A stretch of DNA of 64,000 bases, from assembly GCA_037501455.1 (NCBI GenBank), contig CM074857.1, forward strand, positions 98,241,501 through 98,305,500, read 5' to 3'. Shown here one piece after another: positions 32,701 to 45,920 of the stretch (its first letter is position 1; the number at the start of each line of letters is the position of its first letter). Under the pieces are notes generated by a model. The model saw only the letters and a program-made list of their open reading frames with translations. It was not told the DNA's origin and searched no databases. Made by a program: the position numbers and the translations under genes. Source of the DNA: Lantana camara (taxonomy: Eukaryota > Streptophyta > Magnoliopsida > Lamiales > Verbenaceae).

Positions 32701-33094
32701 TTTTTTGTATGAAGTTCCCCGGTACATTCCTTAAAATTTCAAAGCGAGAGAAATGAGCTTACGGTAGATTGAGGTTGTCGTAGAAACTGGCCGTGGTTTG
32801 ATATAATCTTTATAGCCTATAATCACAACTTGTCTCAAATATACATGCATGGGGTTAGTGATTGCATATGACATATAATTAACATTTAAACACACATTGA
32901 TGCAAAATGCCATAATTAATTTTACAAAGTTAAAGTAAAACAAGTTAATCATATAAAATTCAAGTAATGTGAGGTCAATCAATCAACAATTAGTGACAAG
33001 AATCAATGCAATGCACCAGTTATCAAGTAATTCCTAACCTGTACGACCTAGACTTGACATGACACGACAGTAGAACCTCGGTTTGGCAACCGGG
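29771..33094 (-). other. LARD interior, no recognisable coding sequence
   Basis: About 3.3 kb of AT-rich DNA without an ORF over about 85 aa. Neither strand shows protease, RT, RNase H, integrase or zinc-knuckle motifs. Around 29920-29960 (ATGCCATGAATGTTCGATGTACC) it resembles the 3' end of the gag remnant at 17600-17640, so it may descend from a gag-bearing relative. I see nothing else I can name. Confidence 0.6.
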
Positions 33095-33113
33095 CTCGGA
33101 TACCACCTTAGGA
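33095..33113 (-). promoter_or_regulatory. LARD primer binding site
   Basis: The minus strand reads TGGTATCCGAG (plus 33095-33105), one mismatch to the initiator-Met site, with the 8-nt spacer TCCTAAGG before the LTR edge at 33114. Confidence 0.75.
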
Positions 33114-36100
33114 TGTAGCACCCGGAACGCTAGGTGGCCACATCCCCCGCACCATAGTTCAATTCACATATGAGATGGACGACCCATACATGAATCAAGC
33201 CTATAGCGAACGGGAGACAATAAAAAACGACTCACTGGCTAGGCGGGACTAGCCCCAAACCAAACAATCAACTTAGAGCAATAAAAGCGGAAGCAATAAT
33301 TCATTCATTACTTATAGGTACCATATTTACATATCAAGTATAAATACTAATAGGTACCAACATACATATCAATACAATATCATACCACTTATCAAGACCA
33401 AAGACATGAAGCATAAGTACCAATAAGGTACATGCCAAAGTAAAATGACAATGCTAGACCCAAAGCGATAAAACTGGACTCGACCCCGCCTAGCACACAA
33501 CCCTACAAACTGAAAATGTGAGGGGGTCAGTCTACAACAGACTGAGTGAGGGGTTTATAAATAAATATTACCGCAATTACCATACAAGCCATAATCTCGG
33601 GTAAGGCTTTATAAAAGGAAGCAATTTAATTTCAATAAATAGAACTCGCCCGAGATTACAACTAATCAATTTAATAATTCAATCAAGATCAATTCAATAC
33701 GTGGCCCGGCGAGTGAGGGCAATTCTCCAACCTTTCTCCAAAAGTGTACAAGTGTGAACAATACATGCTTGCTTTATTAGTCAATAGGTGATCATGCAAT
33801 TCAATTATAGTGCAGTCGTGCGGTAGTGTATTCAAGCAATACAATCAATGAATGAAAATCATCCAATAACCCGAGGACAATCCATGGTGCCGGACCCGTC
33901 CCCAGTCTCCTTCTCCCTCCGGGTGATGGGGGGATTGCAAGGCCCCACCATCCAATCATGGTGTACGTCGGGAACATGACTCCCACGCACGGGATTTCTT
34001 CCTCCACCAAACCTCGTGGTGAATTCAGAGGTGATCCCACAATGGTGAGGATAGTGCAAGAGTTACCCGTCAGCCCTTGCTTTCCTGGTTGTCTCAATAC
34101 ACTACCTACGGGGCCCAACGTGAACAATAGTTACTCACCAAAACAATCAATCAATCAATCAATCCGTTCATTTCATGAAATATTTTGTAAATCAATAAGA
34201 TTTGAAAACTACAAATATATAAATACTTTTAGCCGAAAACAACACATAGGATTGTAAGGGTTCTAGGTATTTAGAGTTAAACCTCACCTGACGAGCGACG
34301 GGACAAGACAAGGATACAAGAAAGTGCCCAAACGACCTATGATCTCCGTCCTGGAGAAAACTTGGACAAGAAAGGGAATAGTGGAAACCCGTGAGACGAG
34401 ACTCAATATGACACCAAGTATGACGCACGGCCATGCTCATGTAAATAAATAAAACAAGCTATGAAGTGACATCTAGCATGTATGAAAACCAATTAACACC
34501 TAAGAGGTGAAATTAATATCAAGAAATCATGTATTCATATCATTCAATTATTTCAAGTTTAATTCCTATAAGACATGGAGTCACGCAATCACGTCTGAGC
34601 AATTAAGTACCAAGAAGTGTCAAGTAGGAGCATACTTATCAATTAATCAATTATATATATCATATAATTCACATATGGGAGCCAAGAGAGTGAAAGGAAT
34701 GCAATAAGAAAGGTTTTGGTGAAGTTTGGAAAAAAAGGACAATTTTAGGAAACGCACACACTGTAGGAAAACTAGAATATCTTTAATTCTAGAAGTTGGA
34801 ATTGAGTTTTGTTTGTTGGGAATGAAACTAGACACAAAGACCTTTCCGAGGATATATGACTCGTATTTTAGTTCTAAGCGAGGAAAAAATGGCGTAAACT
34901 TGAAGTTGGGTGAATGCAGTTTGTCGGTAAAGAGGCGACACAAAAACTAATTGATTATAACTGAGAAATGGGAAACAATATTGAGGTTATTCCAATTGGA
35001 TGTTGTTATAGACTTCAAGCGGTTTCCAACGGTTTAAAAATCAGGTCAATCGGAGTTCATTTGAATAGTGAACGGTCATTTGAAATCCAAGTATAAAACC
35101 AGGAACGACCGTTCGAAGAGGCGGAACGGTTCTGTACGAGTGAACCCCCGTTCACGAAGGAACCGAACGACCGTTCGGTGTCCTCTGGGTCAAAAAACAA
35201 GGGAAAACAGGGCATAATCATGGGAATTAGCTCCCAAACCAATCCCACTCCATACCACAACAATTAACCACCTCAAAACTAACATATATCATGCATATAA
35301 CTCATATATGTCAATTAGGCACCATTTAATCCATGGAAACTTGTATAGATCATCAAGAGTTCATCATACAAACCCCAAATATTATCATGTCTTCAAACAT
35401 CAACATAACTTCATGTTTTCATACAAGCTTTGGAACATAAAGACCCTAAACATGCTTCTAACCAAGAATAAACAAGAAATCATATCTAAATTCACAAACC
35501 CTACTTCATATAATCAACCAATTGTTCAAACAAATCATCAATTTTTACCTTGAAATGAAAGAAGAAGGAATGGAATGATGAGATAAGTATGATGCTTCCA
35601 CATATACAAATTATCTTCCTTGAATTATGGCTTGAAAATGGATGAAATCCTCTTCTCCTTCTTTGGTGTTTGGACCGTAATTTAGTGTGTGTGTGTGTGT
35701 GTGTGGGATATTTGATGAATGAAATGAGAGAGTAATGAATATATATGATATATTGTGTATGTAATGTATAGATAAATACAAAAGTCCTCCACTAACTCAT
35801 ATGACTCACCCATTTTTTCACTTAGGTCCTTGAATTGTTTGAGTGGATGCAATCAAGTTTCATTCCAAGAAAATTGATCAAATAGCTTCAACTCATGTTA
35901 TGCAATTAAGTCCATATAATTAGGAAATGACCAAGTAAAGTCATATAGAAACATTTAATCACTTAACAATTAATTCACTCATTTTCCACGTTAGTGACAA
36001 TTCATACCAATGCATAAAAGTATTTAATGCATATAATATCATGAAAGTTATAAATAACTAATTAAAATAATTCTCAAGTTAAGGAAAAATGATCAATTAA

Positions 36101-36237
36101 ACATAATTAATCAAATAAGGTATGTTCGGCAATTATTTCACATAATTTCTCACGTTAACAATAATTTCATGGAAACAATTAGTAATATAATATCACATAA
36201 TATCATGTAATGTATAATTGAAAATTGGGGAGTTACA
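33114..36237 (-). repeat. LARD-like element 5' LTR (right)
   Basis: 3124 bp, TGTAGCACCCGG...GGGGAGTTACA. It has a (GT)n run at 35685-35705 that is interrupted in the left LTR, and an AACGG palindrome cluster at 35067-35181. Confidence 0.88.
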
Positions 36238-36242
36238 GGTAA
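36238..36242 (+). repeat. Target site duplication GGTAA (right)
   Basis: Matches 26484-26488. The Tekay RT frame resumes directly after it. Confidence 0.9.
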
Positions 36243-38858
36243 CGTTAACATGGGTGCAGTTGTTAGCATCTCCTTCAACCTTTGAAAACTTTACTCACAC
36301 TTCTCAGTCCATTCGAATTTCCCTTTCTTCTTGGTCAACTTAGTGAGAGATGTGGCTATCTTCGAGAAATCTTTGACAAACCTTCGGTAGTAACCAGCTA
36401 ATCCTAGAAAACTCCTCACTTCTGAAGGATTCTTCAGTGAGTTCCAATCCATAATCGTTTCGATCTTCGAGGGATCTACTTCGATTCCAGACCCTGATAT
36501 GACGTGTTCGAGAAACGAAACTCTCTCAAGCCAAAATTCACATTTGTTGAACTTTGCATATAGCTTGTGATCCAGCAAAGTGCGTAGAACGATTCGTAGA
36601 TGTTCAGCATGTTCCTTCGGTGTCTTTGAAAACACCAAGATATCGTCGATGAAGATCACTACAAACTTGTCGAGAAACGGCTTGAATATACGGTGCATCA
36701 TATCCATGAATGCAGCTGGTGTGTTCGTCAAACCAAAAGGCATTACTACAAACTCATAATGTCTGTATCGGCTATTGAAAGCAGTCTTCGGAATATCTGC
36801 TTCCCTGATCTTCAATTGATAATACCTTTGTCTAAGATCTAACTTGGAGTAGACCTTCGATCCTTGTAGTATATCGAACAACTCTTCGATATAGGCAGAG
36901 GATACTTATTCTTGATCGTCATCCTATTCAGCTCCCGATAGTCAATGCATAAACGCAATGATCCATCCTTCTTCTTAACGAAAAGCACAGGCGCTCCCCA
37001 CGGAGATGTGCTCGGTCGAACATATCCAAACTCTATTAGTTCGTCCAATTGCTTTCTCAACTCTTCCAATTTAGTTGGAGCCATTCTGTAAGGTGTCTTG
37101 GAGTACGGCTCAGCTCCTGATATCGTCTCGATTGTAAACTCCAACTCTCGGTCAGGAGGTAACGAATTCAAATATTCAGGAAACACATCTAAGAATTCCT
37201 TCACCACTTCCACTTCTTCGATCTTAAGTTGATCTTTCGGTCTATTCAAAAGATAAGCCACAAATCCGCTAGCTCCTTTCTGAATCAACTTCTTAGCTTC
37301 CTTCGTGGAAACAACTGATAACTTCTAAATTTTCAATTCTGATGTCCCACTTTCGTCTTCTTCCAAGATGATCTCTTTCTTGTAACAATCCAACTTAGCT
37401 CGTTACTTAAACAGCCAATCCATACCGAGTATAACATCGGATCTTGTCATTGGCAACTCAATAAGATCCGTCGGGTAACAACAGGTACCAATAAATATAG
37501 GGCAGCGTTTATATACTTGATTCGTAACAAGGCAAGTTCCCAAAGGAGAACTCACTTCAAATTCATATGGCAAGTATTCAAGTGGAAACTGTAAATGTGC
37601 ACATAATTTAGATGCAACAAATGAATGCGTGGCACCAGGTTCATACAAGACCTTAACTGGTGTGTTAAGAATGTGCACAATACCTTCCACAACAGACGAA
37701 GGATCAACCTCCTCATTACCATCCAAAGCATACGCTCTGCCTTTGACCACCGGTTTGTTCGTCGTACCCACCACTGCTTTCCCTTTATCCTGGACCCCAA
37801 ATCTCTTGATCTTCTTCGGGCAACTATCCATCTGGTGCTCAGACGAACAACACACGAAACATCGTCCAGCCTTCTTGCGATAATTTGCCTCAGTATGTCC
37901 AGTTCGGCGACATAATTCACAAACAATTTCTTCCTGTTGAGGTGCTTTCTATTGTTGCTGTGGCGCCCTCTGATACTGCTGTGGCGCTTTCTGCTTCTGT
38001 TTCTGTGGAGCTTTCCACTGCTGCGGTGCTACCATTGGTTTCTTCTCGGTTCCTTGGGGAAAAGATCCGGAAGGTCGTTTGTTCCCTTGATAAGTCTTAG
38101 GGTTAGAAGGCCCTTCACGAACAACAGTTATCTTGATCTTCTTGTGGACTGCTTCAACCTTTAGTGCCTTGTCATCGGCCCTGTTGTAGTTCTCAATATC
38201 CAAAGAAGCAAGTGCCCACCGAAGTTCGGGCTTCAGTCCATCGATAAACCTTTTTATCTTGCGACGCTCATCATTAAGAATATGAGGCGCATACTTGATC
38301 AACCTTACAAACCTAGCCTCATACTCCATTACATTCATAGTTCCCTGAACCAAACTCATAAACTCAGCCTCTCGTGCATCACGAGTTACTTGAGGGGTGT
38401 ACTTCTGCTGAAACTCTCTGATAAACTCAACGCAACTTCCTTCAAAGTTGTTCTCAATCCACATGTACTGAACGTGCTTCCAGCAATTGTATGCAGCTCC
38501 TTCCATAAGAAAAGTAGTATACCGAACCCGTTCACGATCCTCTGGGTAGATTTCCATAGCCTGGAAAATCTTCTCAAGACTAGTAATCCAATTCTCAGCC
38601 TTTATGTCGTTTGGTTCTCCATAGAACTTAGGTGGATTCATCCTCATAAACTTTTCCAGTGACCTTTCATTATGAGGATTATCTCTAAGGCATGCAAGCC
38701 CTCATAAATTGTCATAGCACATCCCTTAATTCTGGGGTTTCCTCCCTTCTGGGTGGCGTGACATTTCTGCGGGGCGGTGTAGCATCTCGGGGTGGCGTAT
38801 CATCTCTATGGGGTGGCAGTGGTGGTATACGATTCCGGGGTGCTCTTCTCGGTGGCAT
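36238..38858 (-). pseudogene. Tekay gag, protease and reverse transcriptase (broken)
   Basis: Gag starts at ATG 38858 with MPPRRAPR and TPPRR repeats. It is broken by a TGA near 38713 and by frame changes before the readable block at 38647 (MNPPKFYGEP). After a Gln/Pro/Lys-rich tail the zinc knuckle (MCCSSEHQMDSCPKK, near 37855) and protease follow. The protease site reads VLYEPGATHSF where the family has FDSGATHSF, so the catalytic Asp is lost. RT begins near 37230 ([15 protein letters not shown]), shifts frame at about 36890 and has FIDDIL near 36650. It ends at GGTAA where the LARD inserted. Not functional. Confidence 0.9.
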
Positions 38859-39652
38859 GTTGTTACTGAATTCATAAGCATTCAGATATATATTCGATGC
38901 ATGACATATAATGATTCATAGAATCCGTAACCACGTATTTACATTTCCACGTAGTCACATATAAGTATGGGAACAACACATTCCCATAACAGCATATCAG
39001 CAAGGATTCCAACATAACAACAAAGATTCAAGATCTTCACACATATCATATAATCAAAAGCAACTGTCAGACAACATGTAAATGGGAACAGAAGCTCATG
39101 TAACATATCAGAAACATGTTTAACATATCCCGAAACATGATCAACATATAAACGAGAACAGAACATGTACTATCATAATAACCAGAATTGTAACATGTAT
39201 AACAGGAATATCAGCATGCTAACAATAAATGAAATGGCATGACCCTATCAACGGTCCTAATGGTATCTTGAAGCAACTCTAGGACTCATGTAATGACAGT
39301 TATGGAAAGCAGTAAACAGATAATATAAAGCCGAAAGTGTTATAACTGTACAAGGATTGGTAAAATTTACTACAGGCCACATGTTAACAGTATTAATTCA
39401 AAATGGGGAGGACCCGATACTATCGAGTTCACTCCCTTACAGGCCTTACCAATCCGTTCAACACTGCTGAAAATAACCTAGTAGGTATCATGTCCTCTGA
39501 ACCGTCATCCGTGGTGCTAAAAACCGGGGATCATCTACCATATCTATACATCCCCTCATCCAAAAGTCAACCCTGAACTGTCCCGGCTATACGTCCGCCA
39601 TCCATAGATAGATATATATGCATCAGTACTATATACAGAAACCTCCCATCAG

Positions 39653-40340
39653 CAATCAACCTTGATAACTGTGGTCCAAAGAACCCCTCGTGGTGTCATC
39701 AGAAACAGCAACGACCTCGCCCTGTCCATGTCATGTTGGGTCATCTCCGCCATCGTCATCATCATCATCAGAACCTCCATCGCCTCCATCAGACTGCTCC
39801 TGCATAGGCTCAGGCTCCTGAGAGGCCTGACTGACATCCTGACCCTCGACCTCCTCAACTGCCTGCTCATCGGACAAGTGATAGGTATCATACAGGCGAG
39901 CTCTCACGTGTGCACGGTAGTGCTGGTGACACTCCATAGAGGTGTCTCGATCGATAGTCATCTGCATATGATCTGCCTCCAACTCAGCAATACGAGCAGC
40001 CCTCTGCTCAGCAACACGAGTCATCTTTACAGCATGCTCACAAGCAATGTCCCTATCAATCTGGTGCTGTAGTGACTGATCCTGATGGCGCATAGACTCC
40101 AACCTGACCTCACGGGTCCTCTGATACTCCTGAAAGTAACCATCTCTCTCAGACTCGCGATAGTGCACAACTCTATCAGGATAGGAATATCCAGGTCTGC
40201 TATTGTCCCTAGACCTGCGCTAGGTATAGAAAGGAGTGCCTCCACGATGAGAAACTGCCACAGTACACGGGGTCTCAAACTGGTCGAAGAAAGCCTCATC
40301 CATCTGCTGATGATTAGGATCACGGTGCGACTGAACTACC
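39653..40340 (-). pseudogene. Extra ORF in Tekay leader, acidic and coiled-coil-like (two stops)
   Basis: On the minus strand a frame opens at ATG 40340 (MVVQSHRDPNHQQMDEAFF) and runs about 228 codons to 39653, broken by a TAG near 40223 and another stop near 39732. The middle is rich in Arg, Glu and Gln with few prolines, as in a coiled coil. The C-terminal part is a run of Asp and Gly (SDDDDDDGGDD). It lies between the primer site and gag, where chromoviruses normally have only leader. I recognise no family. It could be a captured gene piece or a diverged Gag N-terminal partner. Confidence 0.55.
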
Positions 40341-40510
40341 ATAGCTATACAGAAGATACCATAGATATGAAATCCAGATAACAGAACCATGCAATCTCCA
40401 AATATCCTGTCTCAATGCAATTTGAGAATGATCCTGGATGCAATGCGTGAACAATCCATGATGCAACATGAGATCAATCTAGGTTAAATCTTTTCTTACT
40501 TAACCCGATG

Positions 40511-40529
40511 CTCTGATACCACCTCAGGC
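40511..40529 (-). promoter_or_regulatory. Tekay primer binding site
   Basis: The minus strand reads TGGTATCAGAG (plus 40511-40521), with the 8-nt spacer GCCTGAGG to the LTR edge at 40530. Confidence 0.85.
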
Positions 40530-43500
40530 TGTAACGCCCCCACCCGTACCAGAACATGAGGAGAGTGGCGTCTCAACCACCGCACTGAAGCACCTCTCAA
40601 GTAATGGTGTGAGCCATCACTCAAGAATCACTCAAGAAACACTCAAGTATTCAGAAACATAAAGTAATGCAGCCATAAAACATATGCAGGACACAAAAGA
40701 GAAATAATACTAAGTCCTGACTGAAACAAAAATGACAATCTAGAGCTTCAAGATACCTCTAGACTGCGGCTGCAAGACCTGAAACCATGAGGCAAGAAAA
40801 CGGGAGAGGTATTAGTCAAAAAGACTAAGTGAGGGAATACTTTAAAGAAAGTACTGTAAGTGATAGAGAACTTGAAGTAAAGTTCAGAACTGTTAATGAA
40901 ATACTTTAAAGAAGAACTTGGAAACAAGTTCGATTGATAAAACTCTTTTGATGTAATGTTATGAGAAAAAGAGAGTTTTTAAAACACTTTCATGAATGTT
41001 GTCACACGCGTACACATATGCTATGGATGGTTCATAATACTTTTAGAAACGAGATGAGGGTACAGTGAACTTTTCCAAATATAAACCATCATTTATGAAA
41101 TAGATTTTGCCCGCAAGCTAGGCTTCTCCAACCTTACTCCAGAAAACATGATCAAGTAGAGTATCGGACCAGGATCAATAATAGCTCCACACAAAGTAGA
41201 GTATCGGACCAAGGTCAACAATACCCCACCAACACATACAAACATGCACCATCCTCCACTAGTTGTCACTTCGGGTAGCTAGCCCTAGGCGACCTGTAAA
41301 CATGTAATGGGAATAGATTTGCGGTCCATTCCCAGACAGATTGTCCTGACTTAAGAAACCTCCTGTTAAAAGTCGGTGTCAATTGTCTATTGTGGTGGCC
41401 GGTATTAGTGATGTCGTTGTCGCACACCTCCCAAACATCACCTCTACAAATAACCGCTGGCCCCAAACTGTAAACTGTATGCTTGCATTTCAGATTAGCA
41501 GTGACCAGAGTACCACTCTGGGTGCTAACTATTAACATGTGAAACTGTAACTGTAACATGTGATGTTGTCTGTAAAATATGTAATGTTGTCTGTAAAACA
41601 TGTGATGCTGTCTGTAAAACGTGTGATGCTGTCTTGTAAAACATGTGAATATGTGAAACTGTACTTTGAAAACATATGCAGAACATGTAACTATCTTTGA
41701 ACAAGAATGCAGAACTTTGGGAAAACATGTGCTTTAGATCAAGGTACACTATTAAAGTATGAATGATCCTTTCAAAAGAATGTCCCGATAAAAGGGATAG
41801 TTCAAAATGAGGTTTAGCTTTTAAATTTCAAAACATATGATACTAAAGTAGAATCATGGTTCCAGTTTGGAAAACGTTTTAAGTTCACCTCACCTAATAG
41901 TAACAAAAAGGTAGGTAGACAGATTATGCGGTGCCCTGGGGATCCCAGTGCTCAACTTTAACTCCTGTAGGTGGTGTACTTGAGTGAGCTTAAGAACTAA
42001 GACCCACTACTAACCATGATGCATATGAAATGCATGAAACAAATGAACAAGGAACATGCAACTCCAGAGAGTAATACCATTTAAGGTATTCAAGAAAGGT
42101 AACACACAAAGGAATACGTTAAAGTGAGTTACTCTTAACGTGGGACTATGATCTTACTATAATCGAGTAAGAATTAATCAAATTATGAATCCTATCGCAA
42201 ACTTTAGGTTATGAAAGAAGTCTACGAAAGAAAACTCATTTTGAAAACACATTTTAGACCCTGGATATGGAAACCCTAGGTGCAAATGTCTATTAAGAAA
42301 GCACAAGTTTTATTTCATTATTACTATTCAAAAACACTATTCAAAATTACTATTCATAATTGATATTCAAGGGTTACTATTCACATGTCGGGTCAAAGGG
42401 TCGGGTCAAACACTTACTATACATACACATAACACACACACACACACACACCATGCACGTACACACATACACACACGGCATGCACACACACACACCCTAA
42501 TTAAATTATGATCTTGATTATAACCTATAGTTTCAAGTTCATGTTATTATAATCAAGAGTGATCTAGGTTAAAGGTATAACTCATAGTTAAGAGGTCCAA
42601 TTAAACCATAAAATCAAGTTATGAAACATTATTCTACCTTAGGTTATAACATGTGACACTATTAAAGTGTATAACATATGATCAAAGCTCTATTCCATTA
42701 ATCCATATCATATCATAAGCTCAATTCATAATTCATGAATCATTTAACCATATAAGAACATGTCTCAACATATATCATATCATATCATGAACCTTGGGCA
42801 TGTAACATGTAACAAATTAAATTCAATACCAACATGTAACAAGTTGTGACATAATTAATTGTAAATCACTATTCCATTAGATATCATGCATAAACATAAT
42901 TCAAATTCCATAATCATGCATCAATTCTCATAATATAACAACCATATCACATGATCATAGCATTTACTAGAGCATTTCTTAACATATTCAAGCATATACT
43001 AAACAATTAAATCATATGCACAACTATTCAAACATATCATAAAAACCATATAATAAATGCATGAAATAAAATCCTATATGGCTTAGGGAAGACCCTAGGA
43101 CCCAACCTAAACATAATATAAACATACCATAACATAAAAACATAAACTAACTAAAACATAACATAAACTAAAGCATAAAATAAAACAACTAACCTAACAA
43201 TGTGGGGGGGGGGGGGGCGACGACCATTAAGGGGGAAGAGGAAGGAGAGAAAGGGTGTTGTCAATACAACTTTGAGCAAGGATTCTAATGGCATGAGGGG
43301 GGTATTTATAGTTGTTGGGAAGCCCCTCACATTGGAAATAAACTTGAGGTAAGGGTATGAGAGCAAAACTTGATATCTTCTCTTGGAAGCTTCATCATTC
43401 ATGGAACAAAAATAGGGGCTGCTGGGGGGTATTTTAGTAATTTCACTGACAAGACTCGAGTGTAAGTGGTTGGAAGTTTGCTCATTTCGTTGGTACAAAA

Positions 43501-44260
43501 ATTAGCTTCGAAACGCATATTTATAGGTCGAAATCGGATTCACCGTTTAAAAGATACATTCATTTTAGTGAATAAAAGTTTTGAGCTCGAAACTCAACAC
43601 GAGTGAAAAACGACTTTCGAGAATGGTTTTCAAGTTCGGATTGTTCCCAAAATTCAAGAAATAAATCGAGAAGCGTTTTGAGTCCAATATCGACTATAAA
43701 ACATTTTACCGATAAAAAGTTGAAAACGTAGAATGAATAGTGAATTCTTACGTACAAACGTACGCTTTAAAATTTCAAGCTAGGATTTGAATCAAGGACT
43801 GTAAAACATCTCTAAAATCTTGAAATAGCTCAAGTAATGCAAATCCAGAGAGAAAACATTTTCCGAATGAAAACCGTTCGTAGAAGGAATAGTGAACTAG
43901 GGTTTTCGTAAACATTTTCAATAAAACAAAGCTCAAAATAGATTTCCAAGTCAGGAATGATTTCAAAGGACCCGTCTCGACTCAAGGATCGATTTGACTA
44001 TAAACTTGGGTAGGAAAAGATATCAGAATCAAAAGCTCATTTTTAGATGAATAGTAACTTTGGTCTGTAAGTTCCAAAAATGCCCTTATGGTTCAAGAAA
44101 GACTCTCTGAGCTTGGGAAACAAGCTCAAATGATTGGGACACATGTGTGGTGAACCTCTAGGGTTCAAGTAGCAATATGAACAAGGTAGGCTCGAGTTAT
44201 GTATAGTAAATTGTATCAATGGTCAAGAATTCCCCCTTAAAACATGTCATATCACATATA
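40530..44260 (-). repeat. Tekay 5' LTR (right), truncated
   Basis: It starts TGTAACGCCCCC and aligns with 11944-13207 plus 21842-24410. The last 123 bp equivalent to 24411-24533 are missing. It has the TGTCTGTAAAACATGTGATG tandem repeat at 41560-41650, an (AC)n run at 42432-42451 and a G14 run at 43204-43217. No gene seen. Confidence 0.88.
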
Positions 44261-45920
44261 GTTCGAACGACCCACGACTCGCGGACTTCGCCCTCCCCAA
44301 AATTTATTTTGAAATATTTATCATTAAAATGATCAATTAGAAAACTAAGAACTAATAGGTTTCACATAGTCACCCCACGACTCATGGACAACAACTAGCT
44401 TCCCCTATTAAACTTAAATCTTATCGATGGAATGCTAGGAATTTAATTCAAAGTTTACACCTCGAATTAAATACCTATTTTCAAAATTAGCTTAATATTT
44501 TAAGGGAATTTTCGATATAACCGAAGAGTTGTCCGGTTCGACCTCACCAACATATATGTTATCCAATTTAATTAGTCTTGATTAATGCAAGTACAACTTA
44601 AATTCATTTCACACAAGCACATAGCAGATAACATGTCCTAGCATGATACTAACATGTGATGATCATGGGTTCTACCTATCTTATGCGTGATATGTGGGAG
44701 CCACTCCACAATCACAAGTTCTAACATACATGCCACATAAAACAGTTTAAATCACATAAGGGAATTGGAAATAAAACGATGCCCTATCTATTACAATAAT
44801 AGCAATCCTCTCTAACACTTTGAGAGGTCTTCACTTATGGCCTCTATCTTGTTACTTGTTATGTGGATCCATCTTACTCCATGGGTGCATTGTCTCCAAA
44901 ATGAAAGAAAAAGACCTCACCTTCTATCTCCACTCTCAAATCACAATAAAAAGAAAAAGACATAAAGTAATAAGGCTCAATTTTCATATTGGCCTTAGAC
45001 AATTGCACGGGGCATACCCCGGACTCAAAAACAGTAATATGGAATGCCACATAACAAACACATAACAATACGCACATAAGTGGGGCACCGACCCCAATTG
45101 AAAAAATGCAATTATGGGGCTCCAACCCCAATTTAAACCATCCATGTGCATAAATTAAAACCATTCATAAGACTAAACCCATGATCACCTAGCATGCTTA
45201 AATTGCAAGAATTTAAATTTACCCATAAATTAAAATTCTCGCTTTAAGCTCTAATAGCCTAAAAACACGACTTAGATGCAATTCTTTTCATGAGCTTTTC
45301 AAACAAACCAAGAAATATTAAATCAATAAAATTCCAATTAATTTCTGAAAATTAATAATTTTATTCTCCATTATTTCAAATATAATAAGTGTAATTTTTC
45401 TTAAAATTAAATCTGTTTTAATTTCATAAAAATCCAAATTTTAAAAAAAATATTTTAAAATAAAATTTTATTTTATAAAATAAATTTTATAGAAATTAAA
45501 TAGGAATCGGATAGGCTCCCGCGCGGTCGCGGGAGGCGAGCAGGCGTGCCTAGGCGCAGGCGAGCAGTAGCGGCAGGCATGGACGGGCAGTCCCGCAACT
45601 GGGCAGACACGACGCGTGAGCTTAGGCGTGCTATGACTTAGCACATCTAGGCTCGTGTTTTCGTAACACGACTTCATGTTTCATAGTTTTAGTTCAAAAC
45701 AACAACAATCCAGAAATTAAAAAACATGATTCAATTTAATTTGATTCAAAACGCTTTAAAATCAAAAGTTTTTCAAAAACATTTTTAGAAATTTTAAGAA
45801 AAATACAAATTCAATTTTTCTTAGATTTCTAAACCTCATGAATACTCAATCACATCTAAATCTAAGAATTTCTACAAATTTTAGAATAATTGAGACGAAT
45901 AAGGTGGCTCTGATACCACT
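44261..45920 (-). other. Leader of the inverted Copia copy
   Basis: Aligns in reverse with 2237-4059. It keeps one intact hairpin core (plus CCCACGACTCGCGGAC near 44270) and a diverged one near 44377. Its GC-rich block (about 45508-45640) is shorter, with the hairpin CTCCCGCG-CGGT-CGCGGGAG at 45516-45535. The primer site is plus GCTCTGATACCA at 45907-45918. Confidence 0.82.

Larger units (their letters stand above)
26489..36237 (-). mobile_element. Non-coding large LTR derivative (LARD-like), 9.75 kb
   Basis: LTRs of 3122 and 3124 bp (26489-29610 and 33114-36237) flank 3.5 kb without recognisable gag or pol. The perfect 5-bp target duplication GGTAA frames it. On the minus strand it has an initiator-Met-like primer site with 8-nt spacer, a polypurine tract with adjacent hairpin, and a three-unit hairpin array like that of the gag-only element. 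LTRs are highly similar by eye, so insertion is fairly recent. With no proteins of its own it must have moved with a helper's enzymes. Confidence 0.87.
11944..44260 (-). mobile_element. Tekay-like chromodomain Ty3-gypsy element, heavily nested
   Basis: Minus-strand element. The 3' LTR is at 11944-24533 (split by inserts), pol remnants at 24468-26488 and 36238-37300, gag-PR at 37403-38858, an extra leader ORF at 39653-40340, the primer site at 40511-40521 and the 5' LTR at 40530-44260. Order PR-RT-RH-IN followed by a chromodomain defines chromoviruses; the LTR of about 3.85 kb fits Tekay/Del. It inserted into the inverted Copia gag at 11943/11944 (flank GACCA). A later deletion removed the last 123 bp of the 5' LTR and about 1 kb of the Copia gag. 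Three further elements sit inside it. Confidence 0.88.
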
